Part shown: positions 18,794 through 27,707 of the stretch, piece after piece | How the letters are laid out: every line of letters starts with the position of its first letter | How positions within the stretch are numbered: position 1 is the stretch's first letter | Origin: Pigmentiphaga litoralis | Lineage (GTDB): Bacteria > Pseudomonadota > Gammaproteobacteria > Burkholderiales > Burkholderiaceae_B | DNA length: 64,000 nucleotides | Direction: 5' to 3' | NCBI RefSeq assembly: GCF_013408655.1 | Contig: NZ_JACCBP010000002.1 | Span: 186,001 to 250,000, forward strand | Made by a program: the position numbers and the translations under genes | The notes under the pieces: model-generated | The model's database searches: none | What the model was told of the DNA's origin: nothing | The model's input: the letters and a program-made list of their open reading frames with translations, nothing else

Positions 18794-20788
18794 TCACGCG
18801 TTGGCGACGCGTTCGGCGTGTTGCACGAAGCTCGCCACGAACGCGCGGTGCGCGCCGTCCTCGAATGACACGGTGATGGTGTCCGCGTCGACGCGCTCGA
18901 CGGTGCCAGTGCCATGACGACGCACACTGACGATGTCGCCGGGGGAAAAGGCCGGACGGGGCAGGTCGGCGGATGATGGGCCCGAAGAGGGGACCAAAGA
19001 GGCGGTGTCGGCGCTGACGGCAGAGGTCGCGACAGAACGGATCGGACCGTTGACCTTGCCTGCCTGGCCATGAGTCACGCTGCCCGCAATGCCGCCAATG
19101 GCACCCGTTGCGCCACTGCGGCGTGCCATCAGCACATCGTCCCGCCCGATACGGATGGCGTCGTCGCTGCCCGATTCCGCGGTGTCTTCCACCGCCTGGC
19201 GGGCCGATGCCGCGGCGATCCGCAGGCAGCTGTCGCAGGTGCCGCAGGGGCCGCTTTCCGATGTGGCGTCAAAGTGGGCCAGCAGGGCCTGCCAGCGGCA
19301 CGCGCCGCTGTGCGCGTAGGCCACCATTTCTTCGAGCATGGCGCGGTCGTGTTCGCGCTTTTCGCGGTACGCGGCGGCGAGTGCGTGCAGGTCGCGATCC
19401 AGTACTTCCGCCATCGCAACCCGCAAACGGCCTTGCCGGTCTTTCACGATCACTTCGTGGTCCAGCAGCAGGCTGATCGACACCTGCACCTTGCTGCGGG
19501 GCCGCTCCAGGTGTTCGCACAGGGCGTCGGTGGTCCAGCCGGTGGCGGCGTTTTCCGGGGGATGGAGCAGGGTGGCATAGACCGCTCCAACGTCGTCGGC
19601 CGACGGATATTTCCCCGCCATGAAGAAGCGCTGCACGGCCTGGTCCTTGTCATGGAACAGCAGGGTGCACTGGGCCACGTCGCCATCGCGCCCGCCCCGG
19701 CCAGACTCCTGGTAATAGGCGTCCAGGCCCGACGGGGTCTGGTAGTGGATCACGAAGCGAATGTCCGATTTGTCGACGCCCAGGCCAAATGCATTGGTCG
19801 CGACCATGACACGCACGTCTCCAGTCATGAAGGCGTCCTGGCTGGCGCGGCGCTGCGCGGAGCCCATGCGGCCGTGGTAGCGGCCCACGGATTCGCCCGT
19901 CTCGGCCAAAGCGCTGTACACCTGTTCGACGGCGGCTACCGTGGCGCAATACACCATGCCCGCGCCTTCGGTCCGCTGCACCAGGTCACGCACCCGGGAC
20001 AGCTTGGCCCGTTCGTCGGTCACCGTCTCGACCGCGTAATGCAGGTTGGGACGGAAGACGCCGGTGTTGATCACCGCGGCGTCTTGCATCTGCAATTGTT
20101 GTGTCAGATCTGCGATGACTTCCTGCGTGGCCGTGGCGGTCAGCGCCAGCACCGGCGGGCTGCCAAGCGCGCGGGCTGCCGCGCCGATTTCCAGGAAAGC
20201 CGGACGAAAGTCATGGCCCCACTGAGAAATGCAGTGCGCTTCGTCCACCACCAGCAAGCTGATCGGATGGGCGGACAACGCTTCCATGATGTCGGGTGAG
20301 CCCAGGCGTTCCGGTGTCGTGAACACGATGCGTGCGGACCCGTTGGCAATCGCCAATTCGGTCTGGCGCACTTCGTCGGATTCGATGGCGCTGTTCAACT
20401 GCACCGCCGCGATTCCCAGGGCGCGCAACTTGTCGCACTGGTCTTTCATCAGGGCGATCAAGGGCGTGACCACGACGGTGCAACCCGGCAGCATCAGCGC
20501 CGGCAATTGGTAGCACAACGACTTGCCCGCGCCGGTCGGCATGACGGCCACCGTGTGCTTGCCGCGCAGGACCCGGTCGATCACCGACGACTGCCCTTCG
20601 CGCAATCGTTCCAGCCCGAACACATCGCGCAGCAGCCTGCCGATGTCTGTCTTGAACGTTGCCGTCGACGGCGCGCGGCCGGATGCGGAGCGGGACGATC
20701 CGGGGCGGCGGGACGCGGCTTGGGTGGAGCGGCGGAGGGGCGCCTTGCGGGCAGGGGACGATGCAGCGACAGCAGTAGCGACGGGCAT
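18794..20788 (-). CDS. recQ: RecQ family ATP-dependent DNA helicase
   Basis: 664 residues from the ATG at 20788 ([10 protein letters not shown]); the open frame continues to 21307 but the extra part overlaps a convincing plus-strand gene and is not RecQ-like. After about 40 basic, disordered residues come helicase motif [15 protein letters not shown], the DEAH box ([19 protein letters not shown]), motif III LTATAT, motif [20 protein letters not shown] and motif [14 protein letters not shown], then a zinc site (CRWQALL to CGTCDSC). No HRDC domain is evident; the C-terminus instead carries a small beta-rich, SH3/KOW-like segment ([19 protein letters not shown]). RecQ unwinds 3'-tailed DNA in recombination and repair. 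No good ribosome site is visible. Confidence 0.93.
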   Translation of the reverse strand: MPVATAVAASSPARKAPLRRSTQAASRRPGSSRSASGRAPSTATFKTDIGRLLRDVFGLERLREGQSSVIDRVLRGKHTVAVMPTGAGKSLCYQLPALMLPGCTVVVTPLIALMKDQCDKLRALGIAAVQLNSAIESDEVRQTELAIANGSARIVFTTPERLGSPDIMEALSAHPISLLVVDEAHCISQWGHDFRPAFLEIGAAARALGSPPVLALTATATQEVIADLTQQLQMQDAAVINTGVFRPNLHYAVETVTDERAKLSRVRDLVQRTEGAGMVYCATVAAVEQVYSALAETGESVGRYHGRMGSAQRRASQDAFMTGDVRVMVATNAFGLGVDKSDIRFVIHYQTPSGLDAYYQESGRGGRDGDVAQCTLLFHDKDQAVQRFFMAGKYPSADDVGAVYATLLHPPENAATGWTTDALCEHLERPRSKVQVSISLLLDHEVIVKDRQGRLRVAMAEVLDRDLHALAAAYREKREHDRAMLEEMVAYAHSGACRWQALLAHFDATSESGPCGTCDSCLRIAAASARQAVEDTAESGSDDAIRIGRDDVLMARRSGATGAIGGIAGSVTHGQAGKVNGPIRSVATSAVSADTASLVPSSGPSSADLPRPAFSPGDIVSVRRHGTGTVERVDADTITVSFEDGAHRAFVASFVQHAERVANA

Positions 20789-20917
20789 GAGTGAGACGCA
20801 GCGATGGACGATGGTGAGTCCTCTTGCGCAGATTCTGTGCCTGCGTACGGCACGGTATGTGCTGAAACGCCGGGACATGCAACACGACACCCATAACGAC
20901 ACCGATAAGGACACACC

Positions 20918-21268
20918 ATGCCAGACACCATCAATCCCCTCGTGAAAGAGCGCCTTGCCGACCAACCCGACATGACGGGCGGCGCGCCCCGGCCCAAGCA
21001 CGTCGACGCGGACGATGCCCCGGTTTCCACCATGGACAACGTGCCGCGCGCCGAGCGTCATGACCAACCCGGTTTCGACCAGGCCGTGGCGGCGGAAGAA
21101 TCGCAGGCGCGGGTCGGCACCCTGCCCGGTACGGATGAGTACGCCGATGCAGCACGTACTCGCGCGCATAGCCAGCCCGACAAGGCCGCGGGCGACGGCG
21201 ACCTGGAGCAGGGCACGGCCCGCCAGGGTGGCCCGGTCGGCGGCCAGCGCACGAATGACAAGGACTGA
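20918..21268 (+). CDS. Small hydrophilic protein, probably disordered
   Basis: 116 residues from ATG 20918 with AAGGA 6-7 bases upstream. No cysteine, no hydrophobic stretch, rich in Asp, Glu, Ala, Pro, Gly and Arg; it ends [14 protein letters not shown] do not recognise a family function. The ribosome site, and the following SDR gene 59 bp downstream on the same strand, support a real gene; the pair resembles stress-type small hydrophilic proteins encoded next to YghA-like dehydrogenases, which is an inference only. It is divergent from recQ. Confidence 0.7.
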   Translation: MPDTINPLVKERLADQPDMTGGAPRPKHVDADDAPVSTMDNVPRAERHDQPGFDQAVAAEESQARVGTLPGTDEYADAARTRAHSQPDKAAGDGDLEQGTARQGGPVGGQRTNDKD

Positions 21269-21327
21269 CCGCCGCGTCATCACGCCAGACGCCGCGTCTT
21301 CACTCAACCTTATGCAGGAGCCTTTTG

Positions 21328-22236
21328 ATGTCGAATGACCAGACCCCCAACCAGTACGCCATGCAGAATCCGCTGACCCAGTATCCCCAGCCGCCGTTTC
21401 CTAGACAGGAACAGGCCGAGCCCGGACTGGACATGAAGATGAACCCTCCACCCGATCATGGCGAGAAAACCTATCGCGGTTTTGGCCGGCTGGCCGGCCG
21501 CAAGGCACTGATCACCGGCGGGGATTCGGGCATTGGCCGCGCGGTGGCGATCGCCTTTGCGCGCGAAGGCGCCGATGTGGCGATCAACTATCTGCCTGAA
21601 GAAGAACCCGATGCGAAAGAGGTCGTGCAGCTGATCGAAGAAGCCGGTCGCAAGGCATTCCCCTTGCCGGGCGACCTGACCAGCGAATCGTTCTGCAAGT
21701 CGCTGATCGCCAATGCCAGCAAGGCGCTGGGCGGGCTCGACATTCTGGTGAACGTGGGCGGCAAGCAGCTGACGCAAGAGTCGATCGAAGACATCACCAC
21801 CGAGCAGTTCGACGCCACCTTCAAGACGAATGTGTATGCGCTGTTCTGGCTGTGCAAGGCGGCCGTGCCGCTGATGCCGCCGGGTGCGACCATCGTCAAT
21901 ACGGCGTCGATCCAGTCCTATCAGCCGTCGGGCGGCCTGCTGGATTACGCATCAACCAAGGCGGCCATCGTCGGCTTTACCAAGGCACTGGCCGAGCAGA
22001 TGGCGCCCAAGGGCATTCGTGTGAACGCCGTGGCCCCGGGTCCGTTCTGGACGGTGTTGCAACCGACAGGTGGCCAGCCGCCAGAGAAGGTCGTGCACTT
22101 TGGTGAACAGCTGCCATTGAAGCGTCCGGGTCAGCCGGCGGAATTGGCGCCGGTGTATGTGCTGCTGGCGTCGCAGGAATCGAGCTTCACCACGGGCGAG
22201 GTGTATGGCGTGACAGGCGGCAAGCCCACGCCGTGA
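21328..22236 (+). CDS. SDR family oxidoreductase, YghA-like (extended N-terminus)
   Basis: 302 residues from ATG 21328 (CAGGAG 7 bases upstream). The first 45 residues are a Pro/Gln-rich extension ([20 protein letters not shown]) ending [20 protein letters not shown], typical of the YghA/YdaD/general stress protein 39 group. Then [32 protein letters not shown], catalytic Ser in [10 protein letters not shown], and YASTK as YxxxK. The Asn of the usual NNAG is Val here (NVGG). Role: NADP(H)-dependent oxidoreductase, substrate unknown, often stress-induced in relatives. Confidence 0.92.
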   Translation: MSNDQTPNQYAMQNPLTQYPQPPFPRQEQAEPGLDMKMNPPPDHGEKTYRGFGRLAGRKALITGGDSGIGRAVAIAFAREGADVAINYLPEEEPDAKEVVQLIEEAGRKAFPLPGDLTSESFCKSLIANASKALGGLDILVNVGGKQLTQESIEDITTEQFDATFKTNVYALFWLCKAAVPLMPPGATIVNTASIQSYQPSGGLLDYASTKAAIVGFTKALAEQMAPKGIRVNAVAPGPFWTVLQPTGGQPPEKVVHFGEQLPLKRPGQPAELAPVYVLLASQESSFTTGEVYGVTGGKPTP

Positions 22237-22326
22237 CGAGCCAGGTCCGGAGGCACGTGCACGGTCTCGTCCGTGGCGCGGGTTATCCGGACCTCTGGAG
22301 CTCTCTTCATGTAGCGCTCTACACCT

Positions 22327-23250
22327 CTAGAAGTCTCCCGGCGCCATGCCAACCTGTCGCGCAATGTCCTTGCGCGACAGCGTGCCGCCCGCCAGCAGCA
22401 TCTGCGCACGATCGGTACGCAGGCCGCGCAGCACTTCGCTTGGCGCCACCCCAAACTGCGCCTTGAATTTGCGCTGAAAGGTGCGGCGCGACATGGCGCA
22501 TTCGTCCGACATGTCGTCCACGTGCCAGTCCCGCGCCAGGTCCGCTTCCATCTTGTCGATGAGTGCCCGGAAGGGCGCACTGGCGCGATCCTGCAGGCGC
22601 AGCGTCTGGCTGTATTGGCGTTGATCGCCGGATCGGCGCAGGTAGACCACCAGCCGCCGCGCCACGCGCTGCGCGATCAGTTCGCCGCAGTCACGTTCAA
22701 TCAGGCCCAGCGCCAGGTCGATGCCAGCCGTGACACCTGCTGCTGTCCAATACTTGCCGCTCTCACAAAAGATGCGTTCGTCTGCCACGTCCAGCTGCGG
22801 GTAGTCGCGGCGCAGGCGGTCGGCCGTGCGCCAGTGCGTGGTGACGGATTGCCCATCGAGCACGCCCGCCGCCGCAAGCAGGAACGCACCCGAACATACG
22901 CTGCAGGTGCGCTGTGACCTGGTGTTCTGATGCCGAAGCCAGCGTGTAAAAGCGGAGTCGCGTGAGGCGGCATGCACGCCTGCACCCCCGGGCACCACAA
23001 CGGTGTGGAACGCGGTGGCTGACGACGCGTCCAGCGTGTGATCAACCAGGATCCGCAGGCCGCCGTCAGTCGTCGAAGCCGTGTCTGCCAGGCCGCAGGT
23101 ACTGAGTGCATATCGGACATGACCGAGCTCGTCATTGGCGGTGGCGAAGGCCTGCCACGGCCCGCTCAGGTCAATCGGCTGGAAGCCGTCGAACACCAGG
23201 AACGCCACGCTGATTGGCGCGTTTTCACTGTTTTTTGGCGCGCCTGTCAT
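22327..23250 (-). CDS. GlxA-type AraC family regulator, C-terminus truncated
   Basis: 307 residues. An N-terminal DJ-1/PfpI-like domain (VAFLVFDGFQPIDLSGPWQA, VVVPGGAGVH, CSVCSGAFLLAAAGVLDG) is followed by an AraC-type DNA-binding region from about residue 225 (EADLARDWHVDDMSDECAMS, RRTFQRKFKAQFGVAPSEVL). The second helix-turn-helix stops short: the protein ends KDIARQVGMAPGDF at a TAG, where relatives carry about 20 more residues with the conserved F.R.F...G.SP..YR pattern. Other frames beyond the stop do not restore it. It is divergent, 41 bp away, from a PfpI-family enzyme gene it could regulate. It may be non-functional in DNA binding. Confidence 0.85.
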   Translation of the reverse strand: MTGAPKNSENAPISVAFLVFDGFQPIDLSGPWQAFATANDELGHVRYALSTCGLADTASTTDGGLRILVDHTLDASSATAFHTVVVPGGAGVHAASRDSAFTRWLRHQNTRSQRTCSVCSGAFLLAAAGVLDGQSVTTHWRTADRLRRDYPQLDVADERIFCESGKYWTAAGVTAGIDLALGLIERDCGELIAQRVARRLVVYLRRSGDQRQYSQTLRLQDRASAPFRALIDKMEADLARDWHVDDMSDECAMSRRTFQRKFKAQFGVAPSEVLRGLRTDRAQMLLAGGTLSRKDIARQVGMAPGDF

Positions 23251-23291
23251 GGGTCGTCCTTCTATCGTCTGGGCTTCATACGGAGGATGTC

Positions 23292-23972
23292 ATGCACGTC
23301 AATTTTCTATTATTCCCTGACCTGACTCAACTGGACCTGACCGGCCCGTTCGAGGTGCTGGCCCGCGCGCCGGGCTTTACGATCGACTTCGTGTCCCCGA
23401 CCCTGGACCCGGTGCGGTCCGACCGCGGACTGGTGATGATGCCCACCACCACGTTCGACACGGCGCGGCCGTGCGACGTGCTGGTCGTGCCCGGCGGCCC
23501 GGGCACGGACGACTGCCTGACCGATGCGCGGTGGGTGTCCTTTACCGCGCAGCAGGCCGCCACCGCCGCGTATGTGATCGGCGTGTGCACCGGGTCCTTG
23601 CTGCTGGGTGCGGCGGGGCTGTTGAAGGGCAAGCGTGCCGCGTGCCACTGGCAGGCCCGCGATTTCCTGACGGCCTTCGGCGCCATCCCAGATGCGTCGC
23701 GCACGTGTATCGACGGCAATATCTTCACATCGGGCGGCGTGACATCGGGGATCGACATGGCCTTGCTGGCAGTCGGCAAGATGATTGACGAAGACACCGC
23801 GCGGCAGATCCAGCTGCAGATCGAATACGACCCCGAACCGCCCTTCGAAGGCGGCACGCCATCCACATCGCCGCCGTACATCGTGCAGCGCTGCCTGGAT
23901 GCCACGCGGCAGCGTTACGCGATTCGCAAGCAGGCCGTGGAACAGGCAGCGTCGCGGCTGGCGGCGGCGTGA
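23292..23972 (+). CDS. DJ-1/PfpI family protein, isonitrile hydratase-like
   Basis: 226 residues from ATG 23292, with GGAGG 5 bases upstream. Sequence MHVNFLLFPDLTQLDLTGPF, VLVVPGGPGTDDCL and the nucleophile elbow GVCTGSLLLGAAGLL match the InhA (isonitrile hydratase) branch, which hydrates isonitriles to N-formamides; the cysteine of GVCTG is the expected nucleophile. The C-terminus contains IEYDPEPPFEGGTP, also usual in that branch. Many close relatives have never been assayed, so the substrate is uncertain. Its stop overlaps the GTG start of the next gene (GTGA). Confidence 0.88.
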   Translation: MHVNFLLFPDLTQLDLTGPFEVLARAPGFTIDFVSPTLDPVRSDRGLVMMPTTTFDTARPCDVLVVPGGPGTDDCLTDARWVSFTAQQAATAAYVIGVCTGSLLLGAAGLLKGKRAACHWQARDFLTAFGAIPDASRTCIDGNIFTSGGVTSGIDMALLAVGKMIDEDTARQIQLQIEYDPEPPFEGGTPSTSPPYIVQRCLDATRQRYAIRKQAVEQAASRLAAA

Positions 23973-25045
23973 ACGGGCGGTCCGGAGTGCCAGCGTGCGC
24001 AGCCGTGAGCCGGCGACTGGCAGTGCCTCCCCCTTTGCCTGGCCAAAGGCCTGCGCCTGCGCGCCTGCTTGGCCTTGCCGGTGGCCTGACCGTCCTGCTG
24101 GCCACCCTCGCCCTGACCGCCCCAGCCGCCCTGGCCGCCTACCCGGAACGCCCGGTCACGCTCATCGTCCCCTATGCAGCGGGCGGGCCGATGGACAAGC
24201 TGGCACGGCAGGTGGCCGCGCAGCTCAACCCCCTGTTGAAGCAGACCGTGGTGGTGGTGAACCAGGGCGGCGCCGGGGGCAATATCGGCACGGCGGCGGC
24301 CAAACGTGCCGCGCCTGACGGCTACACCCTGCTGCTGGACCATGTGCACATGGCGACGGCGCCGAGCCTGTACCGCAAACTTGACGTGGATCCGGTCAAC
24401 GACTTCGAGCCCCTGGGCGTGATTGCCGAATCGCCCTTGGTATTGATCGCCAGGCCCGACGTGCCTGCCGCCAGCCTGGGCGACCTGCTGCGCTGGATGG
24501 CGCGGCAGCCACAGGTGACCCTGGCCAATGCCGGCGTGGGATCGGCGTCGCATTTATGCGGCCTGCTGCTGCAGAACGCCTTGAAGATCCGGATGACCAC
24601 CGTGCCCTATCGCGGCACGGGTCCAGCCATGATCGATATGCTGAGCGGGCAGGTCGACCTGATGTGTGACCTGACCGCCAATGCCCTGCCGCAGATCCAG
24701 GCTGCCAAGGTGCAGGCCGTGGCATTGACGGTGGACGATCCATTGACGGGTACGCCGCTCGCGCACGTCCCGTCATTGCGATCGTTCGGTATCGATCAGA
24801 CGCCCATCACGATCTGGTATGGCCTGTATGCGCCGCGCGGCACGTCCAGCGCCGTCGTGCAGACCGTGTCGTCCGCGCTTCGCGGCGTAGTGGCGTCGCC
24901 GGCGTTCCGGCAGCAGCAGCAAGACGCGGGCATCCGCCCGGTCGACGACAATCGGCTGACACCGCAGGGCCATCGCCAATATCTGCACACGGAAATCCGG
25001 CGATGGGCTGATCCTATCAAGGCGGCGGCGGTGTACGCCGACTGA
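23969..25045 (+). CDS. Bug family tripartite tricarboxylate receptor
   Basis: 358 residues if the GTG at 23969 (overlapping the previous TGA) is used; a GTG about 13 codons later is an alternative. A long N-terminal segment precedes a hydrophobic signal (LLGLAGGLTVLLATLALTAP) ending AALA, then AYPERPVTLIVPYAAGGPMD and VVVNQGGAGGNIGTAAAKRA. The family's usual E before the GGAGG-like loop (VENK/R) is changed to VNQ. Coupling to the InhA-like gene suggests co-expression with it. More distant from the 7611/11692 pair. Confidence 0.9.
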   Translation: MNGRSGVPACAAVSRRLAVPPPLPGQRPAPARLLGLAGGLTVLLATLALTAPAALAAYPERPVTLIVPYAAGGPMDKLARQVAAQLNPLLKQTVVVVNQGGAGGNIGTAAAKRAAPDGYTLLLDHVHMATAPSLYRKLDVDPVNDFEPLGVIAESPLVLIARPDVPAASLGDLLRWMARQPQVTLANAGVGSASHLCGLLLQNALKIRMTTVPYRGTGPAMIDMLSGQVDLMCDLTANALPQIQAAKVQAVALTVDDPLTGTPLAHVPSLRSFGIDQTPITIWYGLYAPRGTSSAVVQTVSSALRGVVASPAFRQQQQDAGIRPVDDNRLTPQGHRQYLHTEIRRWADPIKAAAVYAD

Positions 25046-25089
25046 CGCGTCCGCTTCCTGCCCCGGCATGTTTCTGGCTGGCAACCGGA

Positions 25090-25107
25090 CACCTGTCGTG
25101 ACAGGTG
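25090..25107 (+). promoter_or_regulatory. 18-bp dyad upstream of cioA
   Basis: CACCTGTC-GT-GACAGGTG, a perfect 8-bp inverted repeat with a 2-base centre, ending 21 bp before the cioA start. It could be an operator or a hairpin in the leader. It does not match the FNR/ANR box (TTGAT-N4-ATCAA). Confidence 0.5.
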
Positions 25108-25128
25108 CCGCCTTGCAGGGAGATCAGG

Positions 25129-26559
25129 ATGTTCGGCCTTACCGCATTGGAGCTGGCGCGGATCCAGTTCGGATTCACCATCTCGTTCCACATCATCTTT
25201 CCGGCGATCACCATCGGGCTGGCCAGTTATCTGGCGGTGCTGGAGGGCTGCTGGCTCAAGACGCGCCGCGCCATCTATCGCGACCTGTATCACTTCTGGC
25301 TCAAGATCTTTGCGGTCAATTTTGGCATGGGCGTCGTGTCGGGCCTGGTCATGTCCTACCAGTTCGGCACCAACTGGAGCTACTTTTCCACCTTTGCCGG
25401 CAGCGTCACGGGACCGCTGCTGGCGTATGAAGTGCTGACCGCGTTCTTTCTGGAAGCGGGCTTCCTGGGCGTCATGCTGTTCGGCTGGAGCCGGGTGGGG
25501 CCGGGCCTGCATTTCTTTTCGACGCTCATGGTGGCGGTCGGCACCCTGATCTCGATGACGTGGATCATCTCGTCGAACAGCTGGATGCAGACGCCGCAGG
25601 GCCACGCCATCATCGACGGGCGCATCGTGCCGCAGGACTGGCTGGCGATCATTTTCAACCCGTCGTTTCCGTACCGGCTGGCGCACATGGGCGTGGCGGC
25701 GTTCCTGGCCACGGCGTTGATGGTGGGTGCATCGGGCGCGTGGCATCTGCTCAAGGGCAATGACACCAAGGCCGTCCGCAAGATGCTGTCGATGGCCATG
25801 TGGATGGCGCTGATCGTGGCGCCCGTGCAGGCGATGATCGGTGACATGCATGGATTGAACACGCTCAAACATCAGCCGGCCAAGATCGCGGCGATCGAGG
25901 GGCATTGGGAAAAGTCGCCGCCAGGGGAGGGCGTGCCGCTGATCCTGTTCGGCCTGCCGGACATGGAACGCGAAGTGACCCGCTACGCCGTCGAGATTCC
26001 CAAGCTGGGCAGCCTGATCCTGACGCACAGCCTGACGGGCGATCTGCCCACGCTCAAGGAATTCGCGAAAGAAGACCGGCCCAATTCCACGGTGGTGTTC
26101 TGGTCGTTCCGGATCATGGTCGGACTGGGTCTGCTCATGATCCTGCTCGGGCTGTGCAGCGCGTGGTTGCGCTGGCGCGGGCGGCTGTACACGTCGCGCG
26201 GATTTCAGCGCTTCGCGGTGGCGATGGGGCCGGCGGGCATCGTGGCGATCCTGGCAGGCTGGTACACGACCGAGATCGGCCGCCAGCCCTGGGTGGTGTA
26301 TGGCGTGATGCGCACGGCCGATGCGGTGTCGAAGCACGACGCAATCCAGATGAGCATGACGCTGGGCCTGTTCGTGGTGGTGTATCTGGTGGTGTTCGGC
26401 GCGGGCACGGCCTTTGTGTTGCGGCTGATCGGCAAAGGGCCGTCTGCGTTCGACGGCGCGCAACCGCCGCTGGGCGGGCCGGGCGAAGAACGCCAGCAGA
26501 TGCGGCCGCTGTCCGCCGCCGCGGATGACAGCCCTTCCACGCACACTACCGGGAGCTGA
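25129..26559 (+). CDS. cioA: Cyanide-insensitive quinol oxidase subunit I (CioA / CydA-like)
   Basis: 476 residues from ATG 25129. Integral inner-membrane subunit of a bd-type oxidase that reduces O2 with ubiquinol and carries the haems. Family blocks: FTISFHIIFPAITIGLASYL with the haem b595 histidine, NFGMGVVSGLVMSYQFGTNW, FLEAGFLGVMLFGW and the late GRQPWVVYGVMRTADA. The quinol-binding loop after MIGDMHGLNTLKHQPAKIAA is short, which with the DUF2474 gene downstream indicates the Cio rather than the long-loop CydA class. Four bases separate its stop from cioB. Confidence 0.95.
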   Translation: MFGLTALELARIQFGFTISFHIIFPAITIGLASYLAVLEGCWLKTRRAIYRDLYHFWLKIFAVNFGMGVVSGLVMSYQFGTNWSYFSTFAGSVTGPLLAYEVLTAFFLEAGFLGVMLFGWSRVGPGLHFFSTLMVAVGTLISMTWIISSNSWMQTPQGHAIIDGRIVPQDWLAIIFNPSFPYRLAHMGVAAFLATALMVGASGAWHLLKGNDTKAVRKMLSMAMWMALIVAPVQAMIGDMHGLNTLKHQPAKIAAIEGHWEKSPPGEGVPLILFGLPDMEREVTRYAVEIPKLGSLILTHSLTGDLPTLKEFAKEDRPNSTVVFWSFRIMVGLGLLMILLGLCSAWLRWRGRLYTSRGFQRFAVAMGPAGIVAILAGWYTTEIGRQPWVVYGVMRTADAVSKHDAIQMSMTLGLFVVVYLVVFGAGTAFVLRLIGKGPSAFDGAQPPLGGPGEERQQMRPLSAAADDSPSTHTTGS

Positions 26560-26563
26560 CGCC

Positions 26564-27571
26564 ATGGGTATCGACCTTGCGCTGATCTGGGCGCTGATCA
26601 TCGTTTTCGGCGTGATGATGTATGTGGTGATGGATGGCTTCGATCTGGGCATCGGCCTGCTGTTTCCCTTCATGCCGGATCGTCATGACCGCGACGTGAT
26701 GATGAACACGGTGGCGCCGGTGTGGGACGGCAACGAGACCTGGCTGGTGCTGGGCGGCGCGGGCCTGCTGGCCGCGTTTCCGCTGGCCTATGCGGTCGTG
26801 CTGAGCGCGCTGTACCTGCCGATCATCCTGATGCTGATCGGCCTGGTGTTCCGCGGCGTGGCCTTTGAATTCCGCTTCAAGGCGAGCGACCATCGGCGGC
26901 ATTTCTGGGACAAGGCCTTCATTGGCGGATCCCTGCTGGCCACCTTCTTTCAGGGCGTGACGCTGGGCGCGTACATCAACGGCATTCCGGTCAGGGACGA
27001 TGCCTTTGCAGGCGGGGCCTACGACTGGCTGACCCCGTTCAGCCTGTTCACGGGCGTGGCGTTGATCGCCGCGTATGCCTTGCTGGGCAGTACCTGGCTG
27101 GTCATGAAAACGGAAGGCGATTTGCAGGCGCGCATGCGCAGGCTGACGCGCGTGGCGGCGTTGGCGGTGTTTGGTTTCGTGGTGGTGATCAGCATCTGGA
27201 CGCCGCTGGCCCATTCGGCAATCGCCGAACGCTGGTTCACCCTGCCCAATCTGTTCTGGTTCGCGCCCGTGCCGATTCTGGTGGCGGTGGCGCTGGTATC
27301 GCTGTTGCGGTCTTTGCGCACCGAATCCCATGCGCGCCCGTTCGTGTCGGCGCTGGCCTTGGTGTTCCTGGGGTACACGGGGCTGGGGATCAGCCTGTGG
27401 CCCAACGCGATTCCCCCCTCGATCACGATCTGGCAGGCCGCATCACCGCCGCAAAGCATGGGCTTTGCGCTGGTGGGTGCGCTGCTGATCATTCCGGTGA
27501 TTCTGGCCTACACGGCCTGGAGCTATTACGTGTTCCGCGGCAAGGTGCGGCACGGCGAGGGGTACCACTGA
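26564..27571 (+). CDS. cioB: Cyanide-insensitive quinol oxidase subunit II (CioB / CydB-like)
   Basis: 335 residues from ATG 26564 (GGGAG 8 bases upstream). Multi-spanning partner of CioA. Recognised by MYVVMDGFDLGIGLLFPF, NTVAPVWDGNETWLVLGGAG and RGVAFEFRFK, all conserved in CydB/CioB. Its stop overlaps the next start (TGATG), so three subunits are translated as a unit. Confidence 0.96.
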   Translation: MGIDLALIWALIIVFGVMMYVVMDGFDLGIGLLFPFMPDRHDRDVMMNTVAPVWDGNETWLVLGGAGLLAAFPLAYAVVLSALYLPIILMLIGLVFRGVAFEFRFKASDHRRHFWDKAFIGGSLLATFFQGVTLGAYINGIPVRDDAFAGGAYDWLTPFSLFTGVALIAAYALLGSTWLVMKTEGDLQARMRRLTRVAALAVFGFVVVISIWTPLAHSAIAERWFTLPNLFWFAPVPILVAVALVSLLRSLRTESHARPFVSALALVFLGYTGLGISLWPNAIPPSITIWQAASPPQSMGFALVGALLIIPVILAYTAWSYYVFRGKVRHGEGYH

Positions 27572-27699
27572 TGAGATGGTGGAAACGCATCGGCTGGCTG
27601 CTGCTGATCTGGGTGGGCAGCGTCGCGGCGCTGGGCCTGGTGGCCTGGCTGTTCCGGCTGCTGATGCGCTCGGCGGGCATGATGCCGCCGGGCGCATGA
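27571..27699 (+). CDS. DUF2474 small membrane peptide of the Cio oxidase
   Basis: 42 residues, too short for most gene finders. It begins MRWWKRIGWLLLIWVGSVAA, one transmembrane helix (about 8-32), and ends RSAGMMPPGA. DUF2474 peptides are encoded directly after cioB in many proteobacteria and are the likely counterpart of CydX. The ATG overlaps the cioB stop by one base, and the gene ends 8 bp before a convergent gene. Confidence 0.88.
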   Translation: MRWWKRIGWLLLIWVGSVAALGLVAWLFRLLMRSAGMMPPGA

Positions 27700-27707
27700 A
27701 GCGTCCT

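Noticed and set aside
20789..21307. 173-residue N-terminal extension of RecQ
   Set aside because: It overlaps a plus-strand gene with a ribosome site and has no RecQ similarity; the start at 20788 is preferred.
24796..26673. A 625-codon minus-strand frame across the cio operon
   Set aside because: His/Arg/Gln-rich composition typical of a shadow frame; the plus strand encodes CioA and the start of CioB.
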